Source of the DNA: Jannaschia sp. M317
GTDB lineage: Bacteria; Pseudomonadota; Alphaproteobacteria; Rhodobacterales; Rhodobacteraceae
Direction: 5' to 3'
DNA: 64,000 nt
NCBI RefSeq assembly: GCF_025141175.1
Contig: NZ_CP081155.1
Span: forward strand, 220,001 to 284,000
The notes beneath the pieces are model-generated. The model made no database searches. It was not told the origin of the DNA and saw only the letters and a program-made list of their open reading frames with translations. A program made the translations under genes and the position numbers. This document shows, piece after piece, positions 1 through 8,380 of the stretch (its first letter is position 1; every line of letters starts with the position of its first letter).

Positions 1-165
1 TCCAAGAAATGCGTTTTTTCACGATCTTTTTGTGAAGTCATTTATTTTCAGTAAGTTACGCTCGAAACGGCCCTGAATGCCTGTGTTCGACAGTCTAATG
101 GGGGATGTTGACGCTGCGGCGCCGCGCCTTTGCGTATGCATTTGCAGCAACGCCTATCGCGGGGA
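1..165. other. Non-coding left edge, AT-rich
   Basis: No gene is supportable here. The first 60 bases are clearly AT-richer than the rest of the window and contain an inverted repeat, TTCAC and GTGAA separated by nine bases rich in T (about 16-35). It lies downstream of pabB. It may be the promoter side of a gene beyond the left edge or a terminator region; the sequence does not decide this. Confidence 0.4.
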
Positions 166-1275
166 TCAGACCAGGGCTGCGAACCGGGCCTTCAGCAAGG
201 CTTCGGCCCATTCGTCTTCGGCGGTGCTGTCGAAGACGACGCCACCGCCGACATCCAGCCGGACCGCTCCATCCGATTGCACGGTCAGGGTCCGGATCGC
301 CACATTGAAGGTCATTGCGCCATTCGGCGCGATCCATCCAATCGATCCGCAATAGGCATCGCGTGAACCGCCTTCCAATTCCGACAGGATTTCCATCGCA
401 CGGATCTTTGGCGCGCCCGTAATGGACCCACAGGGGAATAGGGCGGCAAAGATCCCGGCCAATGACAGATCGGATCGAATCCGGCTCGTAATACGAGAGG
501 TCATCTGATGCAGCGTCTCGAACCGCTCGACGGTGAACAGGTCCGGCACCTGCACACTGCCCACCTCCGAGATCCGGCTCATGTCATTGCGCAGCAGATC
601 CACGATCATCAGGTTTTCTGCGCGGTTCTTTTCCGACGCCGCCAAGGCGGCGCGCAGCGCGTCGTCTTCGGCGACGGTTCCCCCGCGCGGCATCGTCCCC
701 TTCATGGGCCGCGTGGTCAGCTTGCCGTCCGCCGTCAGCTCAAAGAACAATTCCGGCGACCGCGACAGCAACACCGACCCGCCCAGATCGACCAATGCGC
801 CATGTGGCACAGGCTGGCGCGCACGCAGCCGCGCATAGACACCATCAACAGACCCGCTCAGCCGGGCCGACAGAGGGAAGGTGAGGTTCGCCTGATAGAT
901 GTCGCCTGCCGCGATATAGGCCTGAACCTGATCAAAGGCCGCTGCATAGCGTTCGAAATTCCAAACCGGGACGGGCTCGCTCAGCGTGCCGCCCTCTGCC
1001 AGGGCGGGGGCCGGAACCGGCGCGTCGAACACGCCGAACTGCAACAGCGGCAGCCCCCGCCCCTCCGGCATAAGGGGTGACAGCTTCGCGTCCAGAACAT
1101 GCCCCAGCTCATACGCGGCCGCACCGGCCAGCCAGAACCCATCGGCCTGCGCCGCCTGCATCCTGTCAAAGGCGTGAGGCACCTCGTCCGCTGTCTCGGC
1201 CCGGATCACCGCGCGCGGCTCTGTGAACAGGGTACCGCCGGTCAGCGGGCCAGCATCGAACAGCACCCGCGCCAT
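166..1275 (-). CDS. pabB: Aminodeoxychorismate synthase component I
   Basis: Converts chorismate with ammonia to 4-amino-4-deoxychorismate for folate synthesis; cytoplasmic. The 369 residues form one chorismate-binding domain with the family signatures PMKGT (about 190-194), IVDLLRND (224-231) and GSITGAPK (283-290). The lysine in PMKGT is the residue that separates PabB from anthranilate synthase TrpE, which has alanine there; this supports the PabB call. It is shorter than E. coli PabB, as usual for the standalone alphaproteobacterial form. The ATG lies 8 bases after the stop of the upstream Dabb gene, so the two are probably cotranscribed. No pabC lies directly downstream before the window edge. 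Confidence 0.93.
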   Translation of the reverse strand: MARVLFDAGPLTGGTLFTEPRAVIRAETADEVPHAFDRMQAAQADGFWLAGAAAYELGHVLDAKLSPLMPEGRGLPLLQFGVFDAPVPAPALAEGGTLSEPVPVWNFERYAAAFDQVQAYIAAGDIYQANLTFPLSARLSGSVDGVYARLRARQPVPHGALVDLGGSVLLSRSPELFFELTADGKLTTRPMKGTMPRGGTVAEDDALRAALAASEKNRAENLMIVDLLRNDMSRISEVGSVQVPDLFTVERFETLHQMTSRITSRIRSDLSLAGIFAALFPCGSITGAPKIRAMEILSELEGGSRDAYCGSIGWIAPNGAMTFNVAIRTLTVQSDGAVRLDVGGGVVFDSTAEDEWAEALLKARFAALV

Positions 1276-1283
1276 GGACCGGC

Positions 1284-1577
1284 TCAGAAGTCGGCGGCGA
1301 TGCGCAGGTCGCGCAGGGGCCGGACGACATCGATGGCCTGTTGATAGATCGGATGCGCCTTGTAGGCGGCCAGGGCCGCCGCGTCGTCGAACTCCGCATA
1401 GACGACCACATCCACCTCGGACGACAGGGCGTCGACCTGGCTGTTCTCTACCACCTCGAAGGTGCGGGAATGCGGGATCGCCGCCAACATCGAAAGCCCT
1501 TCGACGATACGGCCCACGTCGGCCTTGTCGCGCGCGCTGAAGAACACTGTGTGGCGGATGAAGGTTCTGTCACTCAT
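1284..1577 (-). CDS. Dabb-domain (stress-responsive alpha/beta barrel) protein
   Basis: Small cytoplasmic protein of 97 residues. From MSDRTF it shows the Dabb ferredoxin-like pattern: an N-terminal IRHTVFF strand, a helix with a VEGLSMLAAIPHSRTF segment, DVVVYAEFDD, and a C-terminal AAYKAHPIYQQAID segment. Family members dimerise and occur as stress proteins or small-molecule cyclases; no substrate can be given here. An in-frame start 54 bases further upstream exists, but the added residues are basic and low in conservation signals, so I chose the ATG at 1577. The gene ends 8 bases before pabB and probably shares its transcript. Confidence 0.75.
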   Translation of the reverse strand: MSDRTFIRHTVFFSARDKADVGRIVEGLSMLAAIPHSRTFEVVENSQVDALSSEVDVVVYAEFDDAAALAAYKAHPIYQQAIDVVRPLRDLRIAADF

Positions 1578-1672
1578 GGCGGGTCCCTGCGGCGGTCGCG
1601 CCCGTTTGGCGCGGTCCGACACTTTCCGCAAATCGCGCGCCGCCGCAATGGGGCGCGGCCAGCCGTCGCGGC

Positions 1673-2440
1673 TCAGGTCCGGGCAATGGCGCGCCCCGGG
1701 GCGGCGGGGTCTTCGCCTTCGGGGATGTCATGAAGATAGAGGAAGTCGGGTTGATAATACCCGATCTGCTGCAGCTTTTCCCGATTGTGGATCGTCACGC
1801 GGCCCTGGCTGATGGTGCAGCACCCCGCTTCGCGCAGATCGCGCAGACCCCGGTTCACGTGCACGGCGGTCATGCCGCTTGCATCGCCCAGGTCGGCCTG
1901 CGTCAGCGGCAGGGCATAGCTTTCGGCATCCGCCCGTCCGCACAGCGCCAGTCGGTCCTCCATCTCGCAGATGAAGTTGGCCAACCGCTCCATCGCGCGC
2001 ATGGCGCTGACGCGGTAGGCCCAATGCCGATGGATCGCGGCATCCACCAGGGTCAGCCCCCACAACGCGATGGCCATTTCGGGATCCGTGCGCACCAGAT
2101 CCTTCAGGACGTCGTGTTTGAATACCGCAAGGCGGACATCGCTCATCGCGGTGACGTCGTGATCCAACCGCCCCAGCGGCATGGAATGCAGATCGACGAA
2201 ATCGCCCGGCACCTCCAACGCGACCAGCCGGCGGCGGCGGTTATCCCGATCCGAGATATGCCGCCCCATCAGCCCATCCAGCAACAACAGGCTGACGCCG
2301 ATCTCTTCGCCGGCTGTGCTGACGGCAACCCGTGCCGGAATATCCCGAAGGTGATCGCACAGGCCCACAAGCTTGCGAAAATGCGCCGGGCTCAGACGGC
2401 GCAGCATCCCGGTCTGTTCGATTGTGTTACCGTCCTGCAT
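1673..2440 (-). CDS. Crp/Fnr-family transcriptional regulator
   Basis: A 255-residue regulator with an N-terminal cyclic-nucleotide-like beta-roll (about 20-130), a dimerisation helix, and a C-terminal winged helix of the Crp type (about 165-225, containing LTQADLGDASGMTAVHVNRGL as the recognition helix region). No cluster of cysteines typical of oxygen-sensing Fnr is present near the N-terminus, so it is not a classical Fnr. It stands alone between the Dabb/pabB pair and a 400-base upstream non-coding stretch, and its targets are unknown. The C-terminal tail of about 30 residues after the HTH (YYQPDFLYLHDIPEG) recurs in roseobacter Crp-like proteins as far as I recall. Confidence 0.85.
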   Translation of the reverse strand: MQDGNTIEQTGMLRRLSPAHFRKLVGLCDHLRDIPARVAVSTAGEEIGVSLLLLDGLMGRHISDRDNRRRRLVALEVPGDFVDLHSMPLGRLDHDVTAMSDVRLAVFKHDVLKDLVRTDPEMAIALWGLTLVDAAIHRHWAYRVSAMRAMERLANFICEMEDRLALCGRADAESYALPLTQADLGDASGMTAVHVNRGLRDLREAGCCTISQGRVTIHNREKLQQIGYYQPDFLYLHDIPEGEDPAAPGRAIART

Positions 2441-2843
2441 GGCTTTGCGCCCCCTCTGGGATTGGCGTGAAACCGCGCAGCATCACCGCAACAAGCCACC
2501 TGGCCCGCGCCCAGGGCACCACCGCCCACGTCACGGTCGCCCCGCCTCGCGGCCACCGATGCCTGCAAATGCGGCGGGCCATCCGGTCATCGCCCCGCAC
2601 GTCAGCCCCGCGGCGGATCAACGCGGACCGCCCTTGATTAAATCCGACATAGCACCGGACGGCGCTTGCAACGCCTTCATTTGTTTGAACGTTACGATAC
2701 TGCGTCCGCATGGCGACTTTCCATTTAACAATTGTGAGCGGAAAATCGGCGGGGCCTTGTGTCGGACGACATGTCCACCCTGCATAAGGTTTCCAGTTGC
2801 TCTAGCTTGTCACCCAACGCGCTTTCCCGCTCCGGAGGTCCCT
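2441..2843. other. Long divergent intergenic region
   Basis: Four hundred bases between the Crp/Fnr gene (minus) and the hydrolase gene (plus). It must hold both promoters. The part at 2630-2760 is AT-richer, with TTGATTAAAT and TTTAACAATTGTGAGC stretches, and a short palindrome GACATGTC lies near 2768. Open frames crossing it have no protein-like character. I see no RNA gene. Confidence 0.4.
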
Positions 2844-3680
2844 GTGCCCGTCGTTTTCCCCCCGCATTCGCCCCGCCAGGATTGGGACGACGCCTTTGCA
2901 CAAATGGCGCATATCCCCGGATCCGAAGGGCTGCCCGACCGCTGGGCGGCCGATGCCGCCGCCGCGCGGAGCGCGCTGCGATGCACCTGCGACCTGCGCT
3001 ACGGCCCCGCCCCACGAGAGATGTTCGACCTCCTCCTGCCCGACGGCCCGCCGCTGGGCCTCGCTGTGTTCGTCCATGGCGGATACTGGATGATGCTCGA
3101 CAAATCGTCCTGGACGCATCTGGCGCGCGGGGCACTGGCGCGCGGCTGGGCGGTTTGCGTGCCCAGCTATACCCTGACGCCCGAGGCGCGGATCGCTCAG
3201 ATCACCCATCAGATCGCCCGTGCCATTACCTGCGCCGCCGCGCAGGTGCCCGGTCCGATCAAGCTGGCGGGCCATTCCGCAGGCGGCCATCTGGTGACGC
3301 GACAGCTCTGCGCCGACAGCTCCCTGCCGCTGGACGTGGCCGCCCGCATCACCGGAACGCTTGCCATCGCCGGTCTGTTCGACCTGCGCCCCCTGCTTCA
3401 CACCGCGATGAATGACACGCTCCGCCTGGATCCGCCCGAGGCACGGGCCGAAAGCCCCGCCTTGCTGGACCCAAGGGGCCAGCCTCGGCTGACCTGCTGG
3501 CTGGGCGCGCGCGAACGCCCCGAATTCCTGCGCCAATCCCGCCTGATGACACTGCTGTGGCGGGGTCTCGACGTGCCGGTGAACGCGCACGAAGCACCGG
3601 GCGAGGATCACTTCTCCGTCCTGGACGGCCTCACGGCACCCGACAGCCCGATCACCGAGGCCTGGCTCGGCACCGCCTGA
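2844..3680 (+). CDS. Alpha/beta hydrolase, arylformamidase-like
   Basis: A 278-residue serine hydrolase related to N-formylkynurenine formamidase (kynurenine pathway of tryptophan breakdown). HGGYW at 78-82 is the oxyanion motif characteristic of that group, GHSAGG at 143-148 carries the nucleophile Ser145, and GEDHF places the catalytic His near 256. The GTG start is preceded by GGAGG with good spacing; a much longer open frame upstream lacks protein character. No tryptophan dioxygenase or kynureninase lies nearby, so the substrate is inferred from motifs only; a general carboxylesterase is possible. Ends 15 bases before the convergent ribokinase. Confidence 0.82.
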   Translation: MPVVFPPHSPRQDWDDAFAQMAHIPGSEGLPDRWAADAAAARSALRCTCDLRYGPAPREMFDLLLPDGPPLGLAVFVHGGYWMMLDKSSWTHLARGALARGWAVCVPSYTLTPEARIAQITHQIARAITCAAAQVPGPIKLAGHSAGGHLVTRQLCADSSLPLDVAARITGTLAIAGLFDLRPLLHTAMNDTLRLDPPEARAESPALLDPRGQPRLTCWLGARERPEFLRQSRLMTLLWRGLDVPVNAHEAPGEDHFSVLDGLTAPDSPITEAWLGTA

Positions 3681-3695
3681 GGCCACGCGGGGGCC

Positions 3696-4616
3696 TCAGC
3701 CCGTCGCCAGAACGGCCTCCACCTCCGCGCGGAAGGGCATGGAGGCCGCCGCCCCGGCCCGCGTCACGGAAAGGCCGGCCAGGGCACAACCGAACCGCGC
3801 GGCCTCCACCGGGTCCATGCCTTCCGACAGAGCGGTCGCAAAGCCTCCGTTGAAGGCATCCCCCGCCCCCGTCGTTTCCACCACGGGACCGGCCGAGACG
3901 GCTGGGACATGAACCGATCGGTCGGCGGCATGGAACAACACACCCTCCGCACCCAGCGTCAGCACCGCCGCCCGTGCCACCCCGGCCGCCAGCAAGGCAT
4001 CGCCCGCTACCCGCGCCGAGGCCAGGTCCGTCACCGCAATCCCCGTCAGCGCCTCCGCCTCGCTCTCGTTCGGGGTGACGTAATCGCAGAGCGTCAGCAT
4101 CCCTTGCGGCAGATCCGCCGCCGGGGCCGGGTTCAGCAGGGTCGTGGCCCCGCCTGCCCGCGCTAATTCCAAAGCGCGCACAGCCGTGTCCATCGGTTGT
4201 TCCAGCTGAGTCACGAAAACCCGCGCGCCACCGATCAACGCCGCCTCCGCCTCGACATCCGCCTTGGAAATCGTGCCCGCGACACCGGGAGCCACGATGA
4301 TTGCGTTGTCGCCTGTTGCCGCGTCCAGAAAGATAAAGGCGGACCCGGTCGCCCCGCCCCCGCGTTGCACGGCGGGCGTAACCCCCGCCTCTCGCCACAG
4401 ATCCATGGCCATGTCGCCAAAGGTATCCTCTCCGATGCGCCCGACAAAGGCCACATCCGCCCCCGCGCGCCCCGCCGCGACGGCCTGGTTCGACCCCTTG
4501 CCACCGGGCCCCAGCGCAAAGCTGCGCCCCATCACCGTCTCGCCCATGCGCGGCATCCGGTCCGCCCGATAGGACGCATCGGCCACAAACACCCCCAGGA
4601 TCACAACCTTGCTCAT
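3696..4616 (-). CDS. rbsK: Ribokinase (PfkB family)
   Basis: Phosphorylates D-ribose at O5 with ATP; cytoplasmic. The 306 residues match the family length. The N-terminal substrate motif GPGGKGSNQAVAAGRAGA (about 37-54) is diagnostic of ribokinase within PfkB, and the C-terminal ATP/anion-hole motif TTGAGDAFNGG carries the catalytic Asp near 253. It lies downstream of and on the same strand as an SGNH hydrolase with 109 bases between. No ribose ABC transporter genes are in the window. A related pentose or nucleoside kinase function cannot be excluded. Confidence 0.88.
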   Translation of the reverse strand: MSKVVILGVFVADASYRADRMPRMGETVMGRSFALGPGGKGSNQAVAAGRAGADVAFVGRIGEDTFGDMAMDLWREAGVTPAVQRGGGATGSAFIFLDAATGDNAIIVAPGVAGTISKADVEAEAALIGGARVFVTQLEQPMDTAVRALELARAGGATTLLNPAPAADLPQGMLTLCDYVTPNESEAEALTGIAVTDLASARVAGDALLAAGVARAAVLTLGAEGVLFHAADRSVHVPAVSAGPVVETTGAGDAFNGGFATALSEGMDPVEAARFGCALAGLSVTRAGAAASMPFRAEVEAVLATG

Positions 4617-4725
4617 ACGCGCCCACGCCCCATCACTTGCAGTGCCATCCTTGTTTCTCCAGTTCCGCTTGCCACCAGGGGCGCATCCGTTTCCGGCAAG
4701 ACATCGATCCCCGCCACCTGCGACG

Positions 4726-5364
4726 TCACGGCAGCAGCCGCTGGGTCACCGCCTCGGCCATGGCCCGCCCCAGCTGGCCCTGACCTTCTGCGGTCAAATG
4801 CACGCCGTCCAGCGGGTCCGCCGCGCAGATGCGCCCGGCATCGAAAAAGCCGCAGCCCAACCGGTCCGCTTCATCACGTAGCGCGGGCGCGATCGCGCGC
4901 GACCGCGCAGGCCCGCCCTGGAACATCTCCGCCAGGACGCCCGCCTCCTCCACCGGAACCGGTGCCACCAGCATCACGTCAGGCGCCCGCCCGCCCGGCC
5001 CGGCGGTAGAGCCCTGGACAACCTGGGCCAGCTTGCCGACCGCGGCGGCGATGTCCCACCCGCGCAATCCGAACCGCGCCTTGCAGTCGTTGGTGCCCAA
5101 CATGACGATCACCAGGTCCAGCGGTCGGTGACTTTCCAACAGGGCCGGCAGCGCGCGCATCCCGTTCTTGTGCGCCCCGTCGATCGGGTCGTCATGCACC
5201 GTCGTGCGCCCGGGATGCCCTTCGCAGATCACGTCGTGCCCTGTGACCTGTGCCATGACGGCGGGCCAGCGGGCCGTGACCGGATAGCGCCCCAGGGCCC
5301 CCAACCGTGCCAAGGGCTGCGTGCCATGCGAATTGCTGTCGCCAAAGACGAGGATCGTGGCCAT
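4726..5364 (-). CDS. SGNH/GDSL hydrolase, MsAcT-type arylesterase
   Basis: A 212-residue cytoplasmic-looking esterase without a signal peptide. Block I is GDSNSHG with nucleophile Ser10, the block III motif GTND is at about 90-93, and the Asp-His pair sits in DGVHL (about 186-190). The order and spacing resemble the Mycobacterium smegmatis acyltransferase/esterase MsAcT (GDSLTWG, ARTT, MLGTND), including a GRTT segment near residue 52. Likely acts on short acyl esters; substrate unknown. Divergent from the VOC gene with a 141-base shared promoter region. Confidence 0.8.
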   Translation of the reverse strand: MATILVFGDSNSHGTQPLARLGALGRYPVTARWPAVMAQVTGHDVICEGHPGRTTVHDDPIDGAHKNGMRALPALLESHRPLDLVIVMLGTNDCKARFGLRGWDIAAAVGKLAQVVQGSTAGPGGRAPDVMLVAPVPVEEAGVLAEMFQGGPARSRAIAPALRDEADRLGCGFFDAGRICAADPLDGVHLTAEGQGQLGRAMAEAVTQRLLP

Positions 5365-5505
5365 GAACTCTCCCTCTCATGTCGGGCAGAGGCTATCGCC
5401 GCATCCCGCCCCTGTCACGCATCCCCGCACAGGATCCGCGCGTGGACGGGTTCCGCGGCCCCATGCAAGGGTCGCTCGACACAGATAATGGTATCGGAGC
5501 CGCAA

Positions 5506-5988
5506 ATGACCAACGCCCCCACCCTCGGCCATGTGCACCTGCGCGTCGCGGATCTGGATCGCGCCGTGGCCTTCTATACCGAGGTGATCGGCCTGCACGT
5601 CACTCAGCGCTTTGGCAACGCAGCGGCCTTTCTCGCTTCGGGCGGGTATCACCACCATCTCGGCCTCAATACCTGGGACAGCCGGGGGGCCACGCCACCG
5701 CCTGAGGGCCATACCGGCCTTTTCCACGCAGCCTTTCTTTATCCTGACCGGCCCGCCCTGGCGGCAGCCCTGCGCCGTGCGCTGGATGCGGGCGTGGCGC
5801 TAATGGGCAAGGCCGACCACGGCGTCAGCCAGGCGGTCTATTTCAACGATCCCGACGGCAACGGGGTAGAACTCTACTGGGATCGCCCCGCGCAGGACTG
5901 GCCCCGAGATACCGAGGGCAATCTGTCGATGGTCAACGCCCCTCTGAACCTGGAGGCCCTGCTGGCCGAGGCCCCGATCACCCGCTGA
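5506..5988 (+). CDS. VOC-family protein (extradiol dioxygenase/glyoxalase-like)
   Basis: A 160-residue single vicinal-oxygen-chelate unit pair. The N-terminal motif GHVHLRVADLDRAVAFY gives a first metal-ligand His, HHHLGLNTW near residue 50 a second, and GNGVELYWD a C-terminal Glu. This arrangement resembles the CatE-like ring-cleavage branch more than glyoxalase I. The ATG at 5506 starts right at the conserved domain; the upstream open frame is overlap with the divergent promoter. Substrate unknown. It converges on the LysR gene at 6072. Confidence 0.78.
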   Translation: MTNAPTLGHVHLRVADLDRAVAFYTEVIGLHVTQRFGNAAAFLASGGYHHHLGLNTWDSRGATPPPEGHTGLFHAAFLYPDRPALAAALRRALDAGVALMGKADHGVSQAVYFNDPDGNGVELYWDRPAQDWPRDTEGNLSMVNAPLNLEALLAEAPITR

Positions 5989-6057
5989 CGCGACGGCGCT
6001 CAGCGCTGCGTGCCCCCCGCCCGACCAAGGTCGGACCGAACCCGGCCCGCGGCCGGG

Positions 6058-6084
6058 CCGTAGGGCGGGCGTCAGGCCGCCTTG
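6058..6084 (+). repeat. Stop-codon hairpin repeat, copy 1
   Basis: CGTAGGGCGGG, a short GTCA loop, then GCCGCC. The element overlaps the stop codon (tca on this strand) of the minus-strand LysR gene and lies between two convergent genes. Four near-copies occur at 8352, 10768, 24464 and 34579. Confidence 0.65.
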
Positions 6085-6905
6085 CCGCCTGCACGGGCCG
6101 CCTCGCCCAGCCAGGTCGCCACGCGCCGCGCCAACCCTCCGGCATGGCAGGCCCGCACCTCGACCCCCGCATTCAACGCCACACGGGGTCCGCCCGCGAC
6201 CAGACGGCCCTCTGCCAGATGGCCCGCCACCAACGACAGCCGTCCCATGGCCACGCCGCCGCCGCCCAACGCCTCGGCCACAGCCAGCGCATACAGCGAA
6301 TGCACCGCCCCCATGGGGCGCGCATAGGCCCCCGGCACCGCCGCGCGCCACGCATCCCAATCGCCGGACCAGCTCGCATCCGCCAAAAGCGGTCCGTCCC
6401 CCGCCCCTGGCGCATGCACCGGCACCAGCCAGTCCCGCCCCTGGGGTCCGTAGAACAACGTGACATCGACCGCCGATCTCTTTTGGCGCGGCGCGACCTC
6501 CATCGCCGTGATCGACACGGACATGCCGGGAAAGGCTGCGCCCACTGCCCCCAGACGCGGCTGCAACCACAGTTGGGCAATCGCAGGCAGGGCCGCAATC
6601 GTCAGCCGCAGGGGGGCGGCCTCTGCCCGCAAGGCCGCCTGCGCGTCGGCCATGGCGTCGAAGGCCCGCTCCAACGCGGGCAAACAACGCGCACCCGCTT
6701 CGGTCAGGCACACACCGCGCGGCCCGCGCCGAAACAAAGCCGCGCCCAACCGCGCCTCGACGGTGCGGACATGGGCCGAAACGGCCCCTTGCGACACGCC
6801 CAGTTCCACCGCCGCCGCCGCAAAGCCACCAAGCCGCGCGGCGGCCTCGACCGCGCGCAGCGCATTGAGCGGCAGGTCAGGCGGGGGCGCGGGGGCGACA
6901 GGCAT
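6072..6905 (-). CDS. LysR-family transcriptional regulator
   Basis: A 277-residue LTTR. The winged helix-turn-helix spans about 12-70 (LNALRAVEAAARLGGFAAAA, then SQGAVSAHVRTVEARLG), which places it near the GcvA-like branch; the effector-binding domain follows from about 95. The ATG at 6905 precedes the domain directly; longer in-frame extensions run through the divergent gene and are rejected. It is transcribed away from an SHMT-like enzyme with a 103-base shared region, so that gene is the likely target. The stop codon lies inside a dispersed hairpin repeat. Confidence 0.87.
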   Translation of the reverse strand: MPVAPAPPPDLPLNALRAVEAAARLGGFAAAAVELGVSQGAVSAHVRTVEARLGAALFRRGPRGVCLTEAGARCLPALERAFDAMADAQAALRAEAAPLRLTIAALPAIAQLWLQPRLGAVGAAFPGMSVSITAMEVAPRQKRSAVDVTLFYGPQGRDWLVPVHAPGAGDGPLLADASWSGDWDAWRAAVPGAYARPMGAVHSLYALAVAEALGGGGVAMGRLSLVAGHLAEGRLVAGGPRVALNAGVEVRACHAGGLARRVATWLGEAARAGGKAA

Positions 6906-6924
6906 GGGCAGAGCCTCAATTTTT

Positions 6925-6941
6925 CTGACCCTCACAATCAG
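6925..6941. promoter_or_regulatory. Small dyad in LysR/SHMT-like intergenic region
   Basis: CTGA and TCAG flank nine bases in the 103-base region between the divergent LysR and SHMT-like genes. LysR proteins bind interrupted dyads of this sort, though the classical form is T-N11-A and this is T-N13-A. Seen directly; function inferred. Confidence 0.3.
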
Positions 6942-7008
6942 CAATCCTCGCGTTGACGTCCACCCCACCTGGCCGCGAAATGCCCGCACGCCACCTTCGG
7001 AGTCCGCC

Positions 7009-8307
7009 ATGCACGACCTCTCCCCCCGCCCCTGGCTTTCGCCCGTCGCCGCCACGCGCATCGACGCCTTGCCATTGCCCGCCGACCCCTCCTCGCGGGT
7101 CGAGACACTGGCAGCAGAGACGCGCGCGATCCACGACGCCCGCGCCTTCAACCTGAACCCGGCCACAAACGTGATGAACCCGAGGGCCGAGGCGCTCCTG
7201 TCGTCCGGGATCGGCACCCGCCCGTCGCTGGGCCAGCCCGGCGAGAAATACGAAATGGGGCTGAGCGCCGTCGAAGAGATCGAGGTCATCGCCGCCCGCC
7301 TCGCCGCCCGCGTCTTTGACGCCGCCTTCGCCGAGGTCCGCGTGCCGTCCGGGGCGATGGCCAATCTCTTTACCTTCATGGCGCTCGCCCAGCCCGGCGA
7401 TACGATCATCGCCCCCCCCGGCAGCATCGGCGGCCACGTCACGCACCATGCGCCGGGGTGCGCCGGGCTGTTCGGCCTGACGATCCACCCGGCCCCCGTG
7501 GATGCCGATGGGTATACCGTGGATGTCGATGCGCTGACCGACCTGGCCCGGCGCGCCCGGCCCCGGATCATCACCCTTGGCTCCTCGCTCAACCTCTTTC
7601 CGCATCCCGTGGCCAGGGTCCGCGCCATCGCCGACGAGGTCGGGGCCACGCTGATGTTCGACGCGGCCCACCTTTGCGGCATGATTGCTGGGCGGGCCTG
7701 GCCGAACCCCCTGACCCAGGGCGCACATGTCATGACCATGTCCACCTACAAGTCGCTGGGCGGCCCGGCGGGCGGGCTGATCGTGACCAATGATGCGGCC
7801 ATAGCCCAGCGGCTCGATGCTGTGGCCTTTCCCGGCATGACCGCAAACTTCGACGTGGCCAAGACGGCCGCGCTGGCCGTCACGCTACAGGATTGGGTGA
7901 CCTGTGGGACCGACTATGCCCAGGCCATGATCGCCCTGTCCCAGGCCCTGGCGCAGGCAGCGCAGGCCGAGGGTCTGCCGCTGTTCGAGACACCGCGCGG
8001 CGTGACCGAAAGCCACCAGTTCGCCCTGGACGCCGCCCCCTTCGGAGGCGGCCAGACCATGGCAAAACGGTTGGAGACGGCAGGCTTTCTGACCTGCGGC
8101 ATCGGCCTGCCCCGCCCGGAGGTTCCGGGCGACATGAACGGCCTGCGCCTCGGCACGCCCGAACTGACGCGCCGCGGCGTCCGCCCCGCCGATGCGCCCG
8201 CGATCATGACGCTGTTCGCGCGCGCGCTGCGCGACGATCCGGTCACGCTGGCCCCGCAGGTCGCCGCGCTGCGCGCCCGGTTCACCGATCTTGGCTACGT
8301 CGCCTGA
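7009..8307 (+). CDS. SHMT-like PLP-dependent enzyme (divergent paralogue)
   Basis: A 432-residue fold-type I PLP enzyme of the serine hydroxymethyltransferase/aldolase group. The PLP-stacking region and cofactor residues are recognisable: DAAH with Asp218 and His221, and the Schiff-base Lys248 in STYKSLGGPAGG. However true GlyA has TTHKTLRGPRGG at this point and YAEGYPGKRYYGG earlier; here the latter is replaced by LGQPGEKYEMGLSAVEE. The tetrahydrofolate-linked residues are therefore not conserved. Probably an aldolase or hydroxymethyltransferase acting on another amino acid; the substrate cannot be read from sequence. Divergent LysR gene suggests substrate-induced expression. Confidence 0.72.
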   Translation: MHDLSPRPWLSPVAATRIDALPLPADPSSRVETLAAETRAIHDARAFNLNPATNVMNPRAEALLSSGIGTRPSLGQPGEKYEMGLSAVEEIEVIAARLAARVFDAAFAEVRVPSGAMANLFTFMALAQPGDTIIAPPGSIGGHVTHHAPGCAGLFGLTIHPAPVDADGYTVDVDALTDLARRARPRIITLGSSLNLFPHPVARVRAIADEVGATLMFDAAHLCGMIAGRAWPNPLTQGAHVMTMSTYKSLGGPAGGLIVTNDAAIAQRLDAVAFPGMTANFDVAKTAALAVTLQDWVTCGTDYAQAMIALSQALAQAAQAEGLPLFETPRGVTESHQFALDAAPFGGGQTMAKRLETAGFLTCGIGLPRPEVPGDMNGLRLGTPELTRRGVRPADAPAIMTLFARALRDDPVTLAPQVAALRARFTDLGYVA

Positions 8308-8351
8308 GACACCGGCAAGGGCGGCATGATACGCCGCCCTGCCAATCGGTC

Positions 8352-8380
8352 CCCGTAGGGCGGGGTTCACGCCGCCCCGG
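8352..8380 (+). repeat. Stop-codon hairpin repeat, copy 2
   Basis: CCCGTAGGGCGGGG, loop TTCA, CGCCGCCCC. It overlaps the stop codon of minus-strand glpD and separates it from the convergent SHMT-like gene. Confidence 0.65.

Noticed and set aside
2730..2742. AATTGTGAGCGGA, identical to part of the E. coli lac operator
   Set aside because: Only the left half matches; there is no symmetric right half and no LacI-type regulator nearby, so it is most likely coincidence.
6072..7745. 557-residue minus-strand frame covering the LysR gene and the start of the SHMT-like gene
   Set aside because: Only the last 277 residues look like protein; the rest is the antisense of the SHMT-like gene. The start at 6905 was used.
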